Assembly: GCA_029204225.1 (NCBI GenBank)
Contig: CM055113.1
Span: 34,066,329 to 34,130,328 of the forward strand
From: Diphasiastrum complanatum
Lineage: Eukaryota; Streptophyta; Lycopodiopsida; Lycopodiales; Lycopodiaceae
Length of the DNA: 64,000 nucleotides
Reading direction: 5' to 3'
Shown: in pieces, positions 60,871 to 64,000 of the stretch
Layout of the letters: every line of letters starts with the position of its first letter
Position numbering within the stretch: position 1 is the first letter of the stretch
Made by a program: the position numbers and the translations under genes
Notes under the pieces: model-generated
The model's database searches: none
What the model saw: the letters and a program-made list of their open reading frames with translations, nothing else
Told to the model about the DNA's origin: nothing

Positions 60871-61248
60871 TCAAATCCGTTTACCAATAATGAAACTACT
60901 ATAGCGATTCCCTTGACTCTAGACACTCTAGACACTCCAGAAGCACCTGCTTCTCTCCCCACATATACCTTAGTTTGTCTTCTTCGTGAAGATCAACTCC
61001 ATCTATTTGAATACCTTAACAATCATAGAGAGAAACTTGCTTCCCATGATTCTCTACTTCTCGCTGTGCAATCGCACCTTCAGAAGCTAGATACTTCCAT
61101 TGAAGCACTCAAGAAGAAAGTTGCAGTTATCAAAAGTGAAAATTCTTCTCAAATCGCTACTTCAGAAAAGATTCAGCAGTTCGAAAATCAGGTGGAACAG
61201 CACCATACAGCTATCCAGTCATGGGCTGGGCAACTACTTCATCAATAA
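60870..61248 (+). other. Coiled-coil reading frame of unknown origin
   Basis: An open frame reads LTLDTLDTPEAPASLPTYTL, then FEYLNNHREKLASHDSLLLA, then LDTSIEALKKKVAVIKSENS and IQQFENQVEQHHTAIQSWAG to a TAA at 61248. Heptad spacing of Leu/Ile suggests a coiled coil. It begins where the gypsy integrase breaks off and ends before copia gag. It may be a retroelement gag or family-J-like leader; I do not recognise it. Confidence 0.4.
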
Positions 61249-61339
61249 CGGTTGTGTCTTCCGATGAGCAAAAGAAGTGGGATCAACAAGATGAACAAGC
61301 ACATTCCGTCATTGCATTATGGTGAAATAGATCTATGCT

Positions 61340-62504
61340 TCCACATATTAGCTCTTGCAGGATTTTCAAAAGTGCTTGGGAGACTCTTGCCAAGATGTTT
61401 CAAGTAAAGAATGTGGCAAAAGTGGTCTATCTTTGAAATCAACTTTCTATCTTGAAGATGCAAGAAGGTGATTTGCTTACGAACCACTTGACAAAGATCA
61501 AGGATCATCGAGAGGAACTTCTCAACGTCGATGAGGTGATTGAGGACTCACAATTTGTATCTATTACTCTCAACTCTCTTCCTAATTCTTACCTTCCATT
61601 TTTGTCATCATTGAGCATTTCTCTTAGGGGAGAACAAATCTCCTTCAACGAACTTGTTGGCTTGCTTCTTCTAGAGGAGCAAACAAGGATCAACTTTGGT
61701 GGTGGTGAGCAACAAGATCAAGGTTTCTTCGTGAGAGGCAAAGGTAAAGGCAATTGTAATGGGAAGCCTTCTTCCAACCCCAGCACTTCCAAACATGATC
61801 AAAGCCCTAAGAAAGCTCAAGATCAAGGACAAGGCTCCAAGAAGAAGAGTAAGTGCCACTATTGCAAGAAGTTTGGGCATCATATCAAAGAATGTAAGAA
61901 GAGGCTTGCAAATGAAAAAGGAAGAGGTAACGATACTAGTGCAACAACCATTACTTTGGAGCAACAATTTGAAGAAAAGGATGATCTTTTCAACAATGAT
62001 TATGCTTTTGTCACTTATACTCTCATCATAGATGCTCTTGTATTTCTAGACAAGGAGCAACATCGTATCGATGATAATGCCTTATGGATCTATCCCTTGG
62101 AGTACCTCACTATTGAAAAAGAAGACGCTTCGGATAACACGATTAATTTTTTGAATATTACCACTACCTTTGATTCTTTATCAGGAAAGTTTCATATGAA
62201 AAAATTTGACAAAAGATGGGAACTTCCGTTTTTGATTTTTCAGTATATACACTTAACTGCCAATAGGCCAATTATGAACTCGTATAAAGTGATTGTCGCT
62301 CAAACTATTGCTTCCATGTACTGTTGTAGCGAACACGATACCTTTATGGATGAGGTCAAATACATTGTTCTTTCTTCTCAAAATAATGGCTTCATGAGAG
62401 GAAGATTGTATGAAATTTTAAACAACCTATTTCTACACGAATTGTTCCCTGGGCTCAAGTTTACTTTACCAAAAAATGCTAAATTTCTTTTGGTGGGCAG
62501 TTAG
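61340..62504 (+). pseudogene. Copia gag fused in frame to RT tail (RT family copy B)
   Basis: From 61452 a 350-codon frame is open. Residues 1-75 are copia gag of UBN2 type (LLTNHLTKIKDHREELLNVD, ITLNSLPNSYLPFLSSLSIS). A CCHC knuckle CHYCKKFGHHIKEC lies near residues 135-148. The gag continues left, out of frame, to about 61340 (WETLAKMFQVKNVAKVVYL). From about 62042 the sequence changes to the RT tail also seen at 1-505: FLDKEQHRIDDN, LWIYPLEYL, FLNITTTFD, NSYKVIVAQTIASMYCCSEH, GRLYEILNNLFLHELFPGLK and LLVGS-stop. The RT palm is missing, so no polymerase activity is expected. The fusion may be a chance deletion product whose frame happens to be open. No promoter or ATG context supports expression. 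Confidence 0.75.
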
Positions 62505-62532
62505 CACTCCATCTCAAGGGTGCTAACTGCCC
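62495..62532 (+). other. Hairpin at the end of RT copy B
   Basis: GGGCAGTTAGCA (62495-62506) and TGCTAACTGCCC (62521-62532) are exact complements around a 14-base loop. The TAG stop (62502-62504) is inside the left arm. The left arm is shared with copy A (497-507); the right arm of copy A differs at two bases, but both keep pairing through G-U. Confidence 0.85.
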
Positions 62533-62569
62533 CCTGAGAAACTTTGCTAGTTGTGGGTATGGTTGGTGG

Positions 62570-62571
<2 letters not shown>

Positions 62572-62629
<58 letters not shown>
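62572..62629 (+). repeat. (CT)29 microsatellite
   Basis: Follows AGTTGTGGGTATGGTTGGTG and GGT, the same block that precedes the first (CT)n at 571. Ends CTCATGGACTC. Confidence 0.97.
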
Positions 62630-62631
<2 letters not shown>

Positions 62632-62819
62632 GGACTCTGTTACGTACATATATCACTCTATTTGCTTCGCAAACCTCTGTAGAATGCAAATGTTGCGTAC
62701 TGACCCTATTTACTTGTCAGGGCGTACGAAAAATGCCTTGCTATGATAGAAGATCCCACTTATGAAATTTTTAAAAAAAAAAAGTGGTGGGAAAGTTGGT
62801 AGTCTTTCCAAGGGCCAAG

Positions 62820-64000
<1,181 letters not shown>

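Overview
The window looks like nuclear DNA of a land plant with a large, repeat-filled genome. Two multi-exon genes carry plant-specific families with GT-AG introns: a CASP-like membrane protein and a bHLH factor of the ZHOUPI/bHLH95 type. Almost everything else is retrotransposon debris (Ty1/copia, Ty3/gypsy including a Tat/Athila-type element), DNA-transposon debris, hairpin elements and very long (CT)n or (AC)n microsatellites. An unusual reverse transcriptase family and a MULE-like transposase family, both of which I associate with non-flowering plants, algae or animals, suggest a fern, lycophyte or gymnosperm. That placement is inference. I see no bacterial, organellar, rRNA, tRNA or CRISPR features.

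Layout: 1-690 holds the 3' end of a decayed reverse transcriptase (RT) ORF that runs into a hairpin and a (CT)n tract. At 690-7010 there are two copies of a dispersed repeat, more (CT)n tracts and a broken unknown ORF. At 7200-10500 lie an LTR fragment split by a MITE, gypsy and copia fragments, and two LTR-like promoter regions. At 11.4-12.7 kb are hairpin repeats. The CASP-like gene occupies 13.4-16.5 kb (minus). A gypsy element with two LTRs and a perfect 5-bp target duplication, but with most of pol deleted, spans 17.85-22.8 kb. The bHLH gene lies at 26.0-27.5 kb (minus). At 28-34 kb are small hairpin/MITE elements and minisatellites. A copia relic (36.7-38.5 kb, minus) abuts a long unrecognised ORF family, here called family J (copy 1 at 38.8-41.6 kb plus; copy 2 at 48.35-49.6 kb minus). 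At 42.9-45.3 kb are a copia leader with a triplicated primer-binding-site motif and GC-rich tandem and hairpin repeats. A MULE-like transposase relic spans 45.75-48.3 kb. A nearly full-length copia element (minus) spans 49.6-55.26 kb, a Tat-type gypsy element (plus) 55.3-60.86 kb, and a copia gag fused in frame to the RT tail 61.3-62.5 kb. The window ends with a TATA plus (CT)n promoter-like region.

The most interesting signal is that both ends of the window carry the same RT tail. In both, the ORF's stop codon lies inside a hairpin, followed by a conserved G-rich motif and then (CT)n. This is what a retroelement with a (CT)n tail or (CT)n target would leave. The second is family J, present in two diverged copies, which I cannot assign to a known protein. 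The only genes that look functional are the CASP-like and bHLH genes; the rest are broken.
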